Source: Nematostella vectensis
Lineage: Eukaryota; Cnidaria; Anthozoa; Actiniaria; Edwardsiidae
Length of the DNA stretch: 64,000 nt
Assembly (NCBI RefSeq): GCF_932526225.1
Contig: NC_064034.1
Location: 16,752,887-16,816,886 of the forward strand
Reading direction: 5' to 3'
Part shown: positions 1-10,885 of the stretch, in pieces
How the letters are laid out: the number at the start of each line of letters is the position of its first letter
How positions within the stretch are numbered: the first letter of the stretch is position 1
Position numbers and translations under genes: made by a program
The notes under the pieces: model-generated
Told to the model about the DNA's origin: nothing
Databases searched by the model: none
The model's input: only the letters and a program-made list of their open reading frames with translations

Positions 1-636
1 ACATCACCACTAGTCCAGTGGACATCACCTCTAGTCCAGTGCACATCATCACTAGTCCAGTGCACATCACCACTAGTCCAATATACATCACCACTAGTCT
101 AGTGTACATCACCACTTGTCCAGAGTGCGTCACCACTAGTCCAGTGTACATCACCACTTGTCCAGAGTACATCACCACTAGTCCAGTGTACATCACCACT
201 AGTCCAGTGTACATCACCACTAGTCCAGAGTACTTCACCACTAGTCCAGTGTACATCACCACTAGTCCAGTGTACATCACCACTAGTCCAGTGTACATCA
301 CCACTAGTCCAGAGTACATCACCACTAGTCCAGAGTATATCACCACTAGTCCAGTGGACATCACCACTAGTCCACTACACATCACCACTAGTCCAGTGGA
401 CATCACCACTAGTCCAATATACATCACCACTAGTCCAGTGGACATCACCACTAGTCCAGTGTACATCACCACTAGTCCAGTGGACATCACCACTAGTCCA
501 ATGTACATCACCACTAGTCCAATGTACATCACCACTAGTCCAGTGTACATCACCACTAGTCCAGTGTACATCACCACTAGTCCAATGTACATCACCACTA
601 GTCCAGTGTACATCACCACTATTCTAGTGCATATCA
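1..636. repeat. 21-bp minisatellite, about 30 copies
   Basis: A head-to-tail array of a 21-bp unit containing CATCACCACTAGTCCAGTG runs from the left edge of the window to about 636. Because 21 is a multiple of three, it stays open in frame and reads as an ITTSPVY heptapeptide. Units differ by point changes (GTGTAC, GTGGAC, GAGTAC, ATATAC). I see no start context, splice partner or other coding sign, so I treat the long open frame as repeat translation. The array is cut by the window edge, so its full length is unknown. Confidence 0.95.
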
Positions 637-1362
637 CTGGATATAACCACATCAGGATAGTGGTTGGGCTCCTGCTTGTGAAGCTATTAGGCCAGGTTTT
701 TAAATTAGGTAATGTCTGCTTGGTGAAAAAGTGTGATAACTTGAAAGGGCCTGCAATTGATGTCAGTTTAAACGAAAAACAAAGTTACAGGTAGGTATCT
801 GCATCTAGCTCACAATGTTATTTTATTTTTTTTTTCTAATTTTAATGTTCCTTTCTGTTGAGTGTAGTTTTTCAGATCCCCCCCCCCTTCCCCCATCTCA
901 ACCTGGTCCTGTCTAATGTTGATTCAAATGTTTTCAGAATCCTGACCACTTTGTTCCATCAAAACCAGTTTTAACTGGTATTAAAATACTTTTTTCCTTT
1001 CAGTTTTCTATCCACTTTCCTTTTCCCATCTTGATCTATATCAAATCAGAATTATTTCATCAACAAACAAAGTTCAAGATTAGCAACTTAAATACCATCT
1101 TTATTGAAAGCGTCGCATCCATTTAATACATTCTATATTGATCCATATGGAATTTCACTCATTTCCCACAAGTGCACCATTAAAAAAAAATCAGGAGAAG
1201 CAATACACTTGAAGTGCAGTAGGTGCTTTTAGATTGCAAACTGTCCATCAAATGAGCTTTCCACAGATCCGGCTCACACTTCAAGACTACATGTCAGACT
1301 AGTACAATAAAAACACGTCCCTGAGAGGCTAATCAAGGAGCTGTATGAGGGGAGGGTGTAGT
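637..1362. other. Downstream flank and 3' UTR of SLC25A3 (minus)
   Basis: No gene is visible here. The right part is probably the 3' UTR of the minus-strand phosphate carrier: an AATAAA polyadenylation signal on the minus strand lies at 1100-1105, about 260 bases past the stop codon. A short poly-C run is at about 878-888. The left part is unique sequence between the 21-bp array and the UTR. Confidence 0.6.
1100..1105 (-). terminator. Polyadenylation signal for SLC25A3
   Basis: AATAAA on the minus strand, about 260 nt downstream of the SLC25A3 stop codon. It is the best placed hexamer in the flank, but there is no direct evidence of use. Confidence 0.5.
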
Positions 1363-4300
1363 TTAGACAGCCTGTTGGGCTGCAAGGCGCTTCCTCTTCA
1401 AGCTCTCAGGCTCCTCTGGTGGTGGTGGGCGTGGGAGTCTGAAGAACACCTTCACTGAGTCATAGATGAACCACTGCAGGGCAGTGAGGGTTCCAATCAT
1501 GACAATACGGGGTCCAAGTCCCTTCCACAGCCCCTTCATTCCAAGGTCTCTTGCTGCTTGGATAGGCGTGCTGCCTACGTCATTGTTAAGCTTGGAGACC
1601 ACAGTGTCAGCAGGGTGAGACACAATAGCACAGAAGACACCAGCTGTACATGAAAAAGAATAATCAATAATCATCCAACATTTTATGGAAATAAAAGTCT
1701 GATTTCTCATTTGATGGGAGTGGAAGGGTACTGGTGGCAGCTGATGGGAGTGGAAGGGAACTGGTGGCAGCTGATGGGAGTGGAAGGGTACTGGTGGCAG
1801 CTGATGGGAGTGGAAGGGTACTGGTGGCAGCTGATGGGAGTGGAAGGGTATTGGTGGCAGCTGATGGGAGTGGAAGAGTACTGGTGGCAGCTGATGGGAG
1901 TGGAAGGGTACTGGTGGCAGCTGAAGGGAGTGGAAGGGTACTGGTGGCAGCTGATGGCAGTGGAAGGGAACTGGTGGCAGCTGATGGGAGTGGAAGGGTA
2001 CTGGTGGCAGCTGATGGGAGTGGAAGAGTACTGGTGGCAGCTGATGGGAGTGGAAGGGTACTGGTGGCAGCTGATGGGAGTGGAAGGGTACTGGTGGCAG
2101 CTGAAGGGAGTGGAAGGTACTGGTGGCAGCTGATGAGAGTGGAAGGTACTGGTGGCAGCTGATGGGAGTGGAAGGGCACTGGTGGCAGCTGATGGGAGTG
2201 GAAGGGTACTAGTGGCAGCTGATAGGAAAGGGAGGGTACTTACCAATATAACCTGCAGCAAAGGTGACCACTAGCTGCTCAGGCTTAGTGCACTCGCTCC
2301 TACAGAAAAGAAAGGCAGTTATAAGTTAATAGGATTTGGGCATTTCTCTGCAACACACCATGACAACCAAAAAGCTCGAGGTAAGGCAGTAAAAAAAAAC
2401 ATTAGTTTACTGACCTTGGTTTAGGGACAACATATTTGTAGAGTGCCTCAACTGTCCTCTCGAAGCATGCAAACTTCATCATGGTGTAAGGGATCTGTCT
2501 CATCCACAGTGGGGGGAGACCCTTGTAGAATCTACATAACGAAAGAGAGAGAAACTTAAAGAAGAATTTAAATACCAAGTACTAAAAGGAACGTTATAAA
2601 CGTTATTGCTGTGTTTCTTGAAAAAAAAAAAAGCCTTCTATACTGTACCTCAGTGAAAAATTTTGGCAAAATTATATATGTTCTAATGATATGCCTTAAA
2701 GCCTGCAACACATTTTTGTTTTTCTTCTGGTGTTGCTCATCATGCTAAGGATCCAGTTAATTAACAAAACATTTTTCAATATGTGATCACAAGTTTCCAC
2801 CATCTTGTTATGACAGAGTCATGTTTCTAATGTTAACTAACATGTCACCTACCCCCTGATTCCTTCCTCTTTCATGAGCTTGGGGACGCCCTCGCGTAGG
2901 GTTCCAGCCCAGCCAGGCTGTGTTTGAATACGGACCTTTACTGCCTCCATTGGAGCAAGAGCAATATCAGCAAAGAACTCAGCACTTGCTGAGGCTGCCA
3001 GGTACAGAGATGTCCTATACAGATATGAGTATTCCTATAACAAGATGCACAACAACATGTGAGATAAAGAACATGGATAACTGTACTGTTACAATATTTA
3101 TATATATATATATATACTGTAGTTAAAGGCGCATTGTCACCAGTTTACTTCCGGAGGTCCAACGGAAACCTCAACCGTTAAAATACAAAAGAATCTATTA
3201 AAATCCGACATATTAAACAGGCCATCCGCTCTAAATTATCAATCACATCCTCGAAAGAAACTTCCAATAGACACACTGCTTAAAATATTTTGAAATATTT
3301 TTCACGTTTTCCGTAAAAAATCATCGGATTTTGTTATGTAATCGACCGGAAGTAAACTGGTGACAATGCGGCTTTAACACTCCCGCAAAATAAAGAGTGA
3401 CTCAATGAATCTTTTTCCTTCGGGTAATCCAAGAAAGAAACTGTGATACTTCCAATCAAATTTAATAAATAAGTTATTAAATTTCAATCATGGGTGATTA
3501 TTTGGGAGTTCTCATGTATTTTCAGATGTAACTGATGTATGATAAACATTGACATTTGACCATTTGAGAGAAATAAACAGTTGTTTTGGACTAATGTATA
3601 CACACCTCTCCTAGCATGTTTCCATACATGATCTTGAATACTTCATAGAAGCCAAACTTGCCCAAACCTTGCATAGAGTAGCCAATGAAGGTGGGTGCCC
3701 ATCCCCTAGCCAAGCCTCTAACTCCATCCTCTTTTAATGTTATCTTAAAACCATTCACCATACTTCCATACTTCTTAGGATCAACCTGCAAAAGCAATGG
3801 CCATAATTATCTATCATACACAGTGAAATTTTGCTAAAATATACACATTGCAATTGAAAACTTTCTATAAAAATTAATGATCTCCTTGTGGTACACAGAA
3901 GATTTAGATCCTACGAGCAGGAAGTCATTGTAGGACTATTCAAAATATCCCTATACAAGTACCCTGATAAATGCATTGCCTTCTTATTAAATACAATGTA
4001 AAAAATGTTACTGCACAATAATTAGTCTGAAAGTTTTCTTCACTTACTATACAGTAGGCAGGGCAGAACATTTGGTGCATAAATCTCTTATGATTTCATT
4101 TATGTCATACATGTTATGTTACCTGAATTCTGCATTTGACAAGATCAAGTGGAACCACTGCTGTGTGAGTGAGCCCACAACTGAGAATTCCTCCAAAACC
4201 ACACAGGGCATAGTACTTGGCGCTACCAAACTCACAGCTATGTTGCTCACCTGTAATCACCAGCAACTTTGGTCAAAACAGGATAATCTTACAAAACCAC

Positions 4301-5954
4301 TTGTAAAGTAAGTACGCTACAGAGAACTCTAAAGAATGTAGCCTACGTGTAGCCGATGACTCGCGAAATCCTCTCATAGCGTCTACGCAACGCCGGCGAT
4401 AATCGTGTCCCGTGACGTCACGGCTTTCACAGGAAAACCTATAATAGTCTCTGATTGGCCACTGACTTAGTAACTTTCTCTTGGATATTTTGATTGGCCC
4501 AGATATCAGAAGTTGAAATTATAGGTTCCTGTGAGTTTATCTAGCGGTTCAAATATGGAGAAAAACATGACGACTCTCCCACCTAATCGTGATAAATCTG
4601 TCCTAAGTTCAGCCTTAGACATGTGTCAACGTTATTTGGGATAGAGAAACCACACAAAGAACAAGAGAAGGCTTTCTTTGCTTTTCTGAACGATGATGTC
4701 GATGTCTTTCTACAGAAAGTCTTTCATTTACCAAGCAATTTCGTTATATTAGTTATTTTCCAAAGTTCTATCCAAAATGGCTAGGTTTTTACCAAATTTT
4801 TCATTTTAAGCTGCAGATCACGGCAACTCCTGAATTATGCGCTTGTGTTGTGTACACAGAAATCTAAATGCTCGAGTTCACATCGAACGCTGAAAGTCGA
4901 GGAGCGCTTGCTATCAACGAGATACCATTCGTAATCTTTCTCAATTATCCTCTTACAAAGAATGCAGGTAAACATTAGCAGAATTAAAACGAAGGAATGT
5001 GCACTTGGAAAGTAGCAGCATTTGGAGGCGATATTGGAATGTTTGTTTTGCAGGACGAAACCTGAACGTGTTTCGCTTGCTGAATAAGAGAAAAGCCATG
5101 CATAGATGTCAAAATTCATTTATTCAAATGTATTACAATGGCGTCCTGGAACACGATTATCGCCGGCGTTGTGTAGACGCTACGAGAGGATTTCGCGAGT
5201 CAGCGGCTTCACGTAGGCTATAAAGCATGTAATCTTTATCTTTTCTTCTCTCTTCTACTTCTACTTCTACTTTATTACTTTTCAACACTTTCGTATCAAG
5301 AAAAGATGACAAAATATATATAAATCTAAATATATAAATCTAAATATAAATTAATAATAAATAGGTAAAAACTAGTAAATCTAGTAAAAACTTTTATCAG
5401 TCTTTGCTAGGGTATATTTCTCTTTTATTAACAAATGTTTCATTAGATTTCTTAAATATTCACTTTCTTATTAGATGTTTGTCATAATAAACTCTGAAAA
5501 TTTTTACTATTTTCAGCGGTTTTTCCCATAAAATTACGCAATTTGCAACATAAAACGCCGGTAAACGGAACTGGACCAAATACGAATCTCGTAACTTTTG
5601 AAATACCTAATAAAACATCTCTAATAAATCTTAACCTTAACCCTCTTAACCCCGTGAAACATTTTAAGTAGAGAAATAAGAAGTGGCTATTATTGAATCC
5701 TTAATTATCCGGTAAAGAATTTTCCCGGCGCGCAATGACCATGCTTTACCAAACCGGCATTTTCCCAAAAAGATTTAAACAGATCTGCTAGTCACAAAAC
5801 AGAAACTCTCAGATCTTATGGCACAAAGACTTTCAAGGTAGATTTCTGTCTTAGAAGCATACTTGGATTTAAGCACAGGTAGAGAACAGTCTTTTTAAAT
5901 CAGTACCGGCAAGTTCCCAAAATTTTCATGTGACTTACCAGCGGCCGAAGCCAT
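1363..5954 (-). CDS. SLC25A3: Mitochondrial phosphate carrier, SLC25A3 orthologue
   Basis: It imports inorganic phosphate with a proton across the inner mitochondrial membrane for ATP synthesis. Coding exons in transcript order are 5954-5939, 4250-4123, 3785-3606, 3034-2853, 2531-2415, 2299-2244 and 1643-1363; they sum to 960 nt (319 aa) with matching phases. Three mitochondrial-carrier repeats show PLDLVK, PMEAVK and PADTVV signatures, the last lacking the basic residue as is usual in this carrier. GWAPTFIGYSMQGLGKFGFY and the RLPRPPPP tail are family hallmarks. The first exon encodes only MASAAG plus a split codon, so no long targeting presequence is present. The start was chosen because it joins in phase to GEQHSCEFGS; two upstream ATGs are out of frame. 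Introns hold a MITE, a longer inverted-repeat element and a minisatellite. Confidence 0.95.
1711..2243 (-). repeat. 30-bp minisatellite filling SLC25A3 intron 6
   Basis: About 17 copies of a 30-bp unit fill almost the whole intron between coding exons 6 and 7 (intron 1644-2243). In the gene's sense direction each unit has a pyrimidine-rich stretch followed by ATCAG|CTGCC, which resembles a 3' splice site. The real next exon also begins CAG|CTGG. The last, diverged unit merges with the true donor GTAAGTACCC at 2243. All three frames are open because 30 is divisible by three, producing artificial LPLPSAATST and GVEGYWWQLM open frames. Confidence 0.92.
3127..3373. mobile_element. TTAA-flanked MITE, copy 1 (family A)
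   Basis: A 247-bp element flanked on both sides by TTAA (3123-3126 and 3374-3377). The terminal inverted repeats are close to AGCCGCATTGTCACCAGTTT followed by ACTTCCGG. It carries no transposase frame. Related copies lie at 11911-12147, 14631-14858 and 57713-57958. A TTAA target duplication is typical of piggyBac-like transposons. It sits in SLC25A3 intron 3. Confidence 0.9.
4339..5221. mobile_element. Non-autonomous transposon with about 75-bp terminal inverted repeats
   Basis: Near-identical inverted ends start TAGCCTACGTG and continue through ACTCGCGAAATCCTCTC and CAACGCCGGCGATAATCGTG; the left copy is at about 4339-4415 and the right at about 5146-5220. The flanks AAAGAATG (4331-4338) and AAAGCATG (5222-5229) form an imperfect 8-bp target duplication, which suggests a hAT- or P-type element. 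The interior of about 0.7 kb has no convincing transposase frame. It lies in the large first intron of SLC25A3. Confidence 0.8.
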
Positions 5955-6471
5955 TAGACGACTGGAATTCCGATGTGACCTGACATCGCTGGGGCATTTT
6001 GCGACAGATAATGGATCACCTAACGTGCTGTTTTTTGCTGTTTCAAAATATCTGGAAAACATGTCCGTTGATCGTTATTTGGACAGATTAATTTGCAGTT
6101 TTAGGAGAAGACTTCGCTTGAGCTTTCAAGCTCCTTTCGCTTGATACACGAGAAAAGAACGCACGCTAGGGATTATGGGAGAGACGTAAACAGACGTAAC
6201 GAGGTAATACGCATCCTGCCACAATAGCATCCGCTGACCAAAAAGTGCTAACTGATTATTTGATGAAAAGAAAATATTTATTCAAGACCTAAAAATTTTT
6301 TAAAACATCTCTTGTCTCGAAATATATCTCAATAGTTTACTGGCGAAAAGCATACTTTCCTTTTCGTTAAAAGTTGTTTCCCTCCCCCCACCCCTCCAAT
6401 CCCAGCACCCTTACTGTTTGTTTACAAATGAAGAACTCTAGCCTGATGTGCGTGCCACTGTTCGCAAAGCC
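5955..6471. promoter_or_regulatory. Divergent intergenic region between SLC25A3 and P450
   Basis: About 0.5 kb separates the start codons of SLC25A3 (minus) and the P450 (plus), so 5' UTRs and both core promoters must lie here, or an untranslated exon lies elsewhere. I see no TATA box or other motif that I would defend. Being shared by two promoters is an inference from orientation only. Confidence 0.4.
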
Positions 6472-9400
6472 ATGGAGTGCGACACAGAATTTCAATATAT
6501 CGCAAGGAACCAGTGGACGGTTCTTATAGCTGTTATTGTCGTTGTATTTTGGAGCTATATCTACTTCGCTTGGCCGTCTGATCTCCCTTTGCCAGGACCT
6601 AAACCATGGCCTTTCCCGATCAGTGCGATCATTTATTCCAGAGCGGTGAAGCGTCTTGGTGGAACGCATGGGCTTCAGTTTGAGTATTTTAAGAAGTATG
6701 GAAGAGTTTATAAGATGTACAGCTCTGGAAGAATACCAACTATTTGTGTGATGGAGCCGGAAATGATCAAACAAATAATGGTTAAGGATTTCATGAAGTT
6801 TCGAAATCGCGGTCTACCACTAACGCTCCCCCCTCCGTTGGATTCAGAGATGTTCTTGGCGAAGTACCCGAAGTGGAAGAGAGTTAGGAAAGTGATAGCA
6901 CCAGCCTTTAGCGGCTCGAAGCTCAAAGGGACAGTTGGACTGATCGAGGGAGCAGCAGAGAGAATGAATGCTAAGTTAGAGTCCTACTCACAAACTGGTA
7001 AAATGTTTGTGTGCGACACCTCACGCACCCGTAGAAGTCACGCTTTTTTGCTCATCGTCTATCACATCTTCTTGAAAACAAGTTTAGGAAGCCCTGAGCG
7101 TACGCATGTTTATTGTTTAACGGGCAAAAAATTCAAATGGTTTTTTTTAGTCAGAGATTAGTGCTGCCATAGTTTTTCAACAAAAATTTGTTAAAGACAT
7201 ACGGACGTTCGCACGTTTTTTTATTTGACGGGCTAAAATTCAAATGTTTTTTTTTGACTCAGGGAATAGGGGCTGCCGAAGTTTTTCACATAAATGTGTA
7301 AAGACATAAGAAAGAAACGAGTTCATGGAGATATTACGTGTTCTCCTCTCAAAGTGATTGAAATATACGAAATACAGCAAGTCTATCATAAGCATTCTAT
7401 TTGCATCAGGGAGGGTTTATGTCTGATAGGCAATTATCTAAACATTCCCCTAGCCTACTACCAGGCCAGAACTTCCCCTTTCCCCACTCTTTTCCTAAAT
7501 TATACCTGATGGGGGGTGGTTGTAACATGCCACCCCCCTAGTATTAAAAGTCCATTACCAAATGCAAAGCACCACTAAGAGGAAGTTTTGTTTAACAATT
7601 TACAGGTGAGAGTGTTGAGATGACCGACCTCTTCAGCCTTTGCATTCTGGATGTCATCCTGTCCTCAGCTTTTGGCGTCGACACAAGTGATTTTCAGACA
7701 AGCTCAGATCACACACTCCTCAACAAAGCTAAAGTCATTTTCAATCGACCATTCCTTATCGCTATAATTGGTGTTCTTCCGTTCGCAAATTTCCTCTCAA
7801 GGTTTGTGGATGTTGTTGGGAATGCTGGGTTCTTCATGGATCTCGGCTGGTAAGTCCTTAGTAGGACATGTATCTTATGCAGGGGCGGATCTAGGGGTGG
7901 GCCCCCCCCTATTTTCAGATATTTGGCTTAAAATTAACAAGTTATATAAGGAATACACAGAAGAACATTTAATCCGACCCCCCTTTCTTGAAACCCTTCT
8001 TTTGGCTCTCCCTTTTTGCAGCTCCTTGATCCACCTCTGATATGCACTATTAACAGAGATGTGTTTATTGCTAGCAGAGCACCCGATACAGAAGACTTAG
8101 GAAAATATTTGGGGGCAAAGCCACACCCCCTACTGATCAATTCCTTATAATTAAAAAAAAAAATTGGGGCCACACCCCCTAGTGCCTCACCCCCTGCTAC
8201 AGTCTTGAGTTAGGTCAGGCACATCCCTTGTTTGTTATTGAGAAATCAGGAAAAATAAGGAGAATTTACAGTTTTGGGCTTCTTTACTTGTACACTTATA
8301 AATGGGTTCCCTTTTTTCAACAGGAATATTATCCAGCAGAGAGAACGACAGAAAAGCTCTGATCGTTATGATGTTGTACAAATCATGATTGAGGCAAACC
8401 AAACAGTAATTGATGGTGAAAGTAAACTGAATGAGAACGAAATGAGAGCCACTTGCTTGAGTTTCCTGGCTGCAGGCTATGAGACCACTGCCACCACCCT
8501 TATCAATGCCAGCTACTTCCTGGCCACCAATAACCACGTCCAGGAAAAGCTTGCTGAGGAGATTAAATCAGCTCTGGAGAAAGATGGAAATATGTCAACT
8601 TATGACTTTGTTCACTCTATTGATTACCTGGACTGGGTGATAAAAGAAGTTCTGCGCCTCTGTCCGCCAGGTAATGCAAAATTTGATCATATTTGCTCCA
8701 TATATAATAATTAAATTAATATTAGATTATTAATGTAGTCAACATTTGGTTTATTTTAAAACTTGCACTTATAATGAGAAAGGGACTATATTCCCTCATA
8801 TTTGACAGACTTTTCAACATTTGTCTGTGATTCACATCCTTTCAATAAATTTCCTTTTTTCAGCCCCCCACTATGCTTGAGGCTTTATCTACCTCTTTAT
8901 CCAATATACTCTCTACCAGATGTATTTAATTATTAACCATGGCATACTGAACTTTGCCCCCCCCCCCCCCCCAGCAGCAGGGTCAGGATTTTTAACAGGA
9001 GGGGGCCCAAAAGGCCCTTTCATTTTTTGATTTATTTATTTATTAGAAATATTTAAGCAGGCCACCCAATTCATCATAGCAGGTTTATATAAAATAATGT
9101 CTCATACATTTACTGTATACATTTAAATGTCTCAAACATTAACTGTATTTTTGGCTGCTGGAAGGGGGTGCCGGGCCCCCTGGGCCACCCCCACCTGGCT
9201 ACGCCCCTGCCCCTCCCATGCATATCTGGTGTGTTATAAACAACCAACCAACCGCTGCATTTCAACGCTAATTTCCAGGTCATCGTCACTTGAGAGAATG
9301 CGAGGAGGAGTGTGTTATCAATGGCGTGACGTTTTCCAAGGGCGTGTACGTGCAAATTCCCACGTACTCGATCCACCACGACCCTGACGTATGGCCGGAT

Positions 9401-9664
9401 CCCTTCACCTTCGACCCTGAGCGCTTTTCACCGGAGCAAGAGAGTACCAGACACCCGTTCACATACCTTCCATTCGGGGCAGGACCTCGCCAATGCGTCG
9501 GGATGCGTTTTGCCAACATGGTTATGAAGATTACACTCGTGCAGATCCTGGCGGCGGGGTACAGGTTTAGGGTGTCTGAGAAGACCACGCCCCTTGTCCT
9601 GAGATCCTTTGTCCAGTTAAAACCTTTGGCGCCGATTTACCTGAAGTTTGAAAAAGTTGAATAG
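6472..9664 (+). CDS. Microsomal cytochrome P450, CYP3-clan-like
   Basis: Four exons, 6472-6997, 7606-7849, 8324-8670 and 9279-9664, sum to 1503 nt (500 aa), the usual P450 length, with matching phases. The N-terminus has a membrane anchor (about residues 13-34) and the proline hinge LPGPKPWPF. The I-helix oxygen-binding motif AGYETT starts near residue 307, the ExxR motif EVLR is at 365-368, PERF follows, and the haem ligand loop FGAGPRQCVG places the cysteine near residue 445. It is therefore expected to be an intact ER mono-oxygenase; substrate is not predictable. Spacing and motif flavour resemble the CYP3 clan (an inference). ATG 6472 is the first ATG in frame; a GTG upstream is not a plausible eukaryotic start. 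Confidence 0.93.
7100..7312. repeat. Diverged tandem duplication in P450 intron 1
   Basis: Two copies of a segment of roughly 100 bp lie head to tail. Each runs from an ACGGGC-plus-AAATTCAAATG block through GTGCTGCC or GGCTGCC and AGTTTTTCA to TAAAGACATA. They differ at many positions, so the duplication is old. No function is seen. Confidence 0.7.
8975..9215. mobile_element. Short interspersed element in P450 intron 3 (family B)
   Basis: It contains ATTTTTAACAGGAGGGGGCC near the left end, ATGTCTCATACATTTACTGT in the middle, and CCACCTGGCTACGCCCC at the right end. The same blocks occur in reverse orientation at 30879-31022, so this is a dispersed element with short GTAGCCAGG-type inverted ends. 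No coding capacity is seen. A poly-C tract lies just to the left. Confidence 0.65.
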
Positions 9665-10885
9665 GCAGGTCATCTATGATGTTACATGCTATCGTGTGTG
9701 CTGGCTGAAGGATCTACATATCAACCGACCAACATTTCAGCCATACAGGGAGTTCCCAAGATACTAATCAAAGTAGAGGAACGAATTTTTGGGACAACCT
9801 TTTAAACCGTCAGTAGCCTGAAAGCAGGTCCAGATTACCAAGCTGTCCTCATTACCGTTGTCTTTGATATAGGATGCTAACTTTGTGTTTTTTTTAAATA
9901 ACGTCATGTAATATAAATATGATTTTTATTCTTATTTTTAGATCAACTTAGGGACAATTAATAATATTGATAACCAGTTATTAACAATTTAAAAATGATT
10001 TAACTTAAGCGATGAAAGGATGGTAAAAAATGTTTTGTCCAAAGTTGTCCCAAGCTCTTACTAAAGATAAACTGAAATAAACACGAAAATTGTAAACTCT
10101 CCCAAAAAGTTGTTTAGTGCGAATGATACGTATCATTTACATCATCCTATGCTTTCGTAAGAAGTATAGAAGACCGATAAGAGGCATTCGATGGTCTATC
10201 AATTAGAACCATTGATCACCTTCATTTGATAGCACAAAAAAGAGAAGAATCTACGTAGACAACCATCTTATTTCCAGCGCAACCTGCAGTTATCCTAAGT
10301 CCGAAAAACGTAATTTTGACTGTTATCCTGAAGTTTTCCTGATTTACGCATTAACAGGTAGGCCAGTCTAGTTCCCAGCACAGGCTTTGCTACTGTATGT
10401 TTAGACATGTATTGTTTGCACGTGCTAAGGGAGCAGAATGATTCGAACCGCGCGCGCCGGGTATTCGATGGTGTAGAGAGCAGTGGAGGAGACCCGTCTT
10501 TCTCCCACATGGCACTGACTTTTAACGGCTTCAATCAACGAACCCTGGCTATACTAGAAAACAATGTTGAGGCTAAATGATCACGTTTCCATGATGTTTT
10601 CTCGCTAATGGAGAGCACTAAAATGATTTCGAGCGATTGGCAGATGGCTTGCCTTTTCACACAGGTCCCACTCTAACAGTCCCCCTTAAAAGGCACAAGA
10701 CAAATGGCTTATTGTCGTCATGTCGTCCAAAAAATCTTGAAAGGGTCATTTGGCCGGCAGCTTATCTTATGTGATGCGCTCTAGACAAAGATAACCCCTC
10801 CCCTAGGGCAAAGGGCTCATCATAAACCGTTGCTGTGTTGTTTGTTTATGTGTGATGTGTTAAATTCCCCTCTTTTGTGTGAAGA
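9665..10885. other. Intergenic: P450 3' flank to coiled-coil gene
   Basis: No gene is supported. An AATAAA at 10076-10081, about 410 bases past the P450 stop, is a candidate polyadenylation signal. The remainder is AT-rich unique sequence with no inverted repeats or arrays that I noticed. Confidence 0.5.

Noticed and set aside
18-794. 258-aa open frame of ITTSPVY repeats that looks like a repetitive secreted protein
   Set aside because: It is a 21-bp minisatellite that is open by arithmetic, with no initiation context, signal peptide or splice partner.
1664-2261. Open frames on both strands rich in LPLPSAATST or GVEGYWWQLM
   Set aside because: Translations of the 30-bp intronic array of SLC25A3, open on several frames at once.
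2920-3126. 68-aa plus-strand frame MFEYGPLLPPLEQEQ
   Set aside because: Antisense of the SLC25A3 exon at 2853-3034.
10420-10470. GGTTCGAAT on the minus strand, reminiscent of a tRNA T-loop
   Set aside because: The flanking bases do not form a T-stem and no acceptor, D or anticodon arm can be paired.
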